In this document: positions 8,947-10,215 of the stretch, piece after piece
Numbering within the stretch: position 1 is the stretch's first letter
How the letters are laid out: every line of letters starts with the position of its first letter
From: Limiplasma sp036652695
GTDB lineage: Bacteria; Bacillota; Clostridia; Christensenellales; Aristaeellaceae
DNA length: 10,215 bases
Reading direction: 5' to 3'
Assembly: GCA_036652695.1 (NCBI GenBank)
Contig: JAVVVJ010000081.1
Span: forward strand, 1-10,215
Notes under the pieces: model-generated
What the model saw: the letters and a program-made list of their open reading frames with translations, nothing else
Told to the model about the DNA's origin: nothing
Database searches by the model: none
Made by a program: the position numbers and the translations under genes

Positions 8947-10215
8947 GTTGCTCACTGTAGCCAAGATGTGCGCAGGGCTGTGATTCCACAAACCTTCGGC
9001 GATCAACCGGTGTTGGAAATCGCCAAGGGCGCGTTTCGCGATTGCGCGGAGCTTGAGCTGGTGACGGTGCCCGAGGGCGTGCTTGCGATTGATGCAAAGG
9101 CGTTCGATCACTGCGAGCTGCTGGCCTGTGTAGCGCTTCCGCTGAGCCTTGAGCGCATTGAGGCAGACGCATTTGTGGATTGTCCTCTATTGACCCTTGA
9201 TGCGCCGGAGGAGAGCTATGCTCACGCCTTTGCGCTAACGGCTTCCATTCCGCTGTATGTAGCGGTGGAGGAAGCGACCGAATCCGTTGAACCGACGCCT
9301 GCCGTCACGCCCGGTGAAGGCGTACCCGAGGAGACCGCGCCCGTTGCTACGGTAGCGCCGGATGACGCTTTGCCCACGGACGCTTTGCCCACGGAAACTG
9401 CGCCTACGGAAACTGCGCCGCAGACGACCGCGTCTGTTGAGCCGCAGGGTGGCGAACCCACCGTTGAACCTACCTTGACTGGTGGCGAACCCACCGTTGA
9501 ACCAATGCCTGTTGATGGCGAACCCACCCCGGCTGTTACCGATCCGGCGGCAGACCTGCCAGAGGCGGACGTAGCGCTGCTGGTGGAGCTGCCCAGCATT
9601 GTGATCACAGGCGCTACGGAGCTTGGCGCAGGCAAAGTCACGCAGCTTACCGCGAGCGTCACCCATGCGGAGGGCATGGATCAGCGGCTTTTGTGGCAGA
9701 GCGACAGCGCTGCCGCAACGGTGGACGCAAGCGGCAAGGTGAGAGCTACCGCTGTGAAAACTGCGGAGACCGTGCATATCACGGCACGCTTGATGGCGGA
9801 TGAAACGATCCTCTCCGCGCCGTTTGAAATGAAAATCTATCCCCTTGTGACCTTTGTGAAGCCTTCGGCATCGCAGCTTTTCCTAAATGTGGATGTGCCG
9901 GGCAGCACGTTGCAGCTTTCGGCGAGCTGCCTGCCGGAAACGGCTTGCCAGACCGTGACGTGGAAAACCAGCAACGAGGCGCTCGCCGCGGTGGACAGCG
10001 CTACAGGCGTGGTAACGGTGAACCCAAATGGCAGGCTTGGCGTCGTAACGTTTATGGCTACGGCACAGGATGGCAGCGGCAGAAGCGGCAGCATTCAGAT
10101 CAAAGTGACGCACGCCCTGAGCGCTATTGAGCTTGTGGGCCCCACAGAAATGGCAGCTGGCAAGAGCGTGAGGCTCACGGCGGTCTTTAGCCCCGCAAAC
10201 GCCAGCAACAAGCAG
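8893..10215 (+). CDS. BspA-like LRR and Big2 surface protein (partial)
   Basis: Continuation of the exported protein that starts at 8369, open for 441 codons to the window edge without a stop. In order: a BspA-type leucine-rich repeat region (about codons 18-105, with IAKGAFRDC, IDAKAFDHC and IEADAFVDC as successive repeat cores), a Pro/Thr/Glu-rich linker (about 117-220) containing 5- and 11-residue repeats, then bacterial immunoglobulin-like Big2 domains. The first Big2 runs from about ITGATELGAGK (9604) to 9840, the second from about 9850 to 10110 (VTWKTSNEALAAVD is typical), and a third begins at 10120 and is cut by the edge. BspA repeats and Big2 domains are common on adhesins and cell-surface or glycan-binding proteins of gut bacteria, but the ligand cannot be read from sequence. 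A cell-wall anchor, SLH or enzymatic domain may lie beyond the window. Confidence 0.85.
9364..9423 (+). repeat. Four 15-base units in the linker
   Basis: Four consecutive 15-base units encode DALPT, DALPT, ETAPT and ETAPQ. They form part of the second low-complexity linker between the leucine-rich repeats and the first Big2 domain. Confidence 0.8.
9448..9528 (+). repeat. 33-base period repeat in the linker
   Basis: A 23-base sequence at 9448-9470 recurs exactly at 9481-9503, and a shortened copy begins at 9514, giving a 33-base period. The units encode GGEPTVEPTLT, GGEPTVEPMPV and DGEPTP. They extend the Pro/Thr/Glu linker independently of the 36-base array near the N-terminus. Confidence 0.85.

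Noticed and set aside
8405..9172. Minus-strand 255-codon frame rich in Arg and Leu repeats opposite the surface protein
   Set aside because: It mirrors the 36-base repeat of the real gene and crosses the N-run; the plus strand has the promoter, ribosome binding site, signal peptide and domains.

Overview
The window looks like a contig from an anaerobic Gram-positive bacterium of the Clostridia. The RNA polymerase subunits have Firmicutes-type architecture: beta' has no insertion in the trigger loop, and beta has a clostridial MVH-type N-terminus and a long acidic tail. Promoters are sigma-A-like, Shine-Dalgarno sites are strong, terminators are hairpin plus T-run, and the right-hand gene is a secreted BspA/Big2-type protein common in gut and rumen Clostridia. 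A more precise assignment (for example Christensenellales) would be inference. By eye the G+C is moderately high and codons favour G or C at position 3, which explains the many long antisense reading frames. A 100-N gap shows this is a draft, probably short-read, assembly.

Layout, left to right. Bases 1-80 are a window edge without a secure gene. Two hairpin terminators follow (81-109 and 112-155). The minus strand then carries rpoC (174-3737) and rpoB (3767-7510), 29 bases apart and transcribed right to left from a perfect-consensus promoter at 7677-7705. Between promoter and rpoB lies a leader of about 160 bases holding a two-tier stem-loop (7565-7611) and a 37-codon ORF that overlaps the rpoB start. 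The usual rplKAJL genes are not upstream of rpoB. A divergent plus-strand gene for an RseC/MucC-family membrane protein (7776-8219) sits there instead, with a terminator whose loop contains the stop codon.

A second promoter (8269-8297) drives a large secreted protein that starts at 8369 and runs off the right edge. It has a signal peptide, a 36-base tandem repeat encoding a Pro/Thr/Glu-rich stalk, BspA-like leucine-rich repeats, a second Pro/Thr-rich linker, and Big2 immunoglobulin-like domains. It is interrupted by the N-run, and the same 55 bases flank the run on both sides. Merging those copies restores a single reading frame, so the gap is probably an assembly artefact.

Functionally there are three transcription units: the catalytic core of RNA polymerase, a small redox-type membrane protein, and a cell-surface adhesin-like protein. 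Nothing in the sequence links them into one pathway. No CRISPR, mobile element, tRNA or rRNA was seen.
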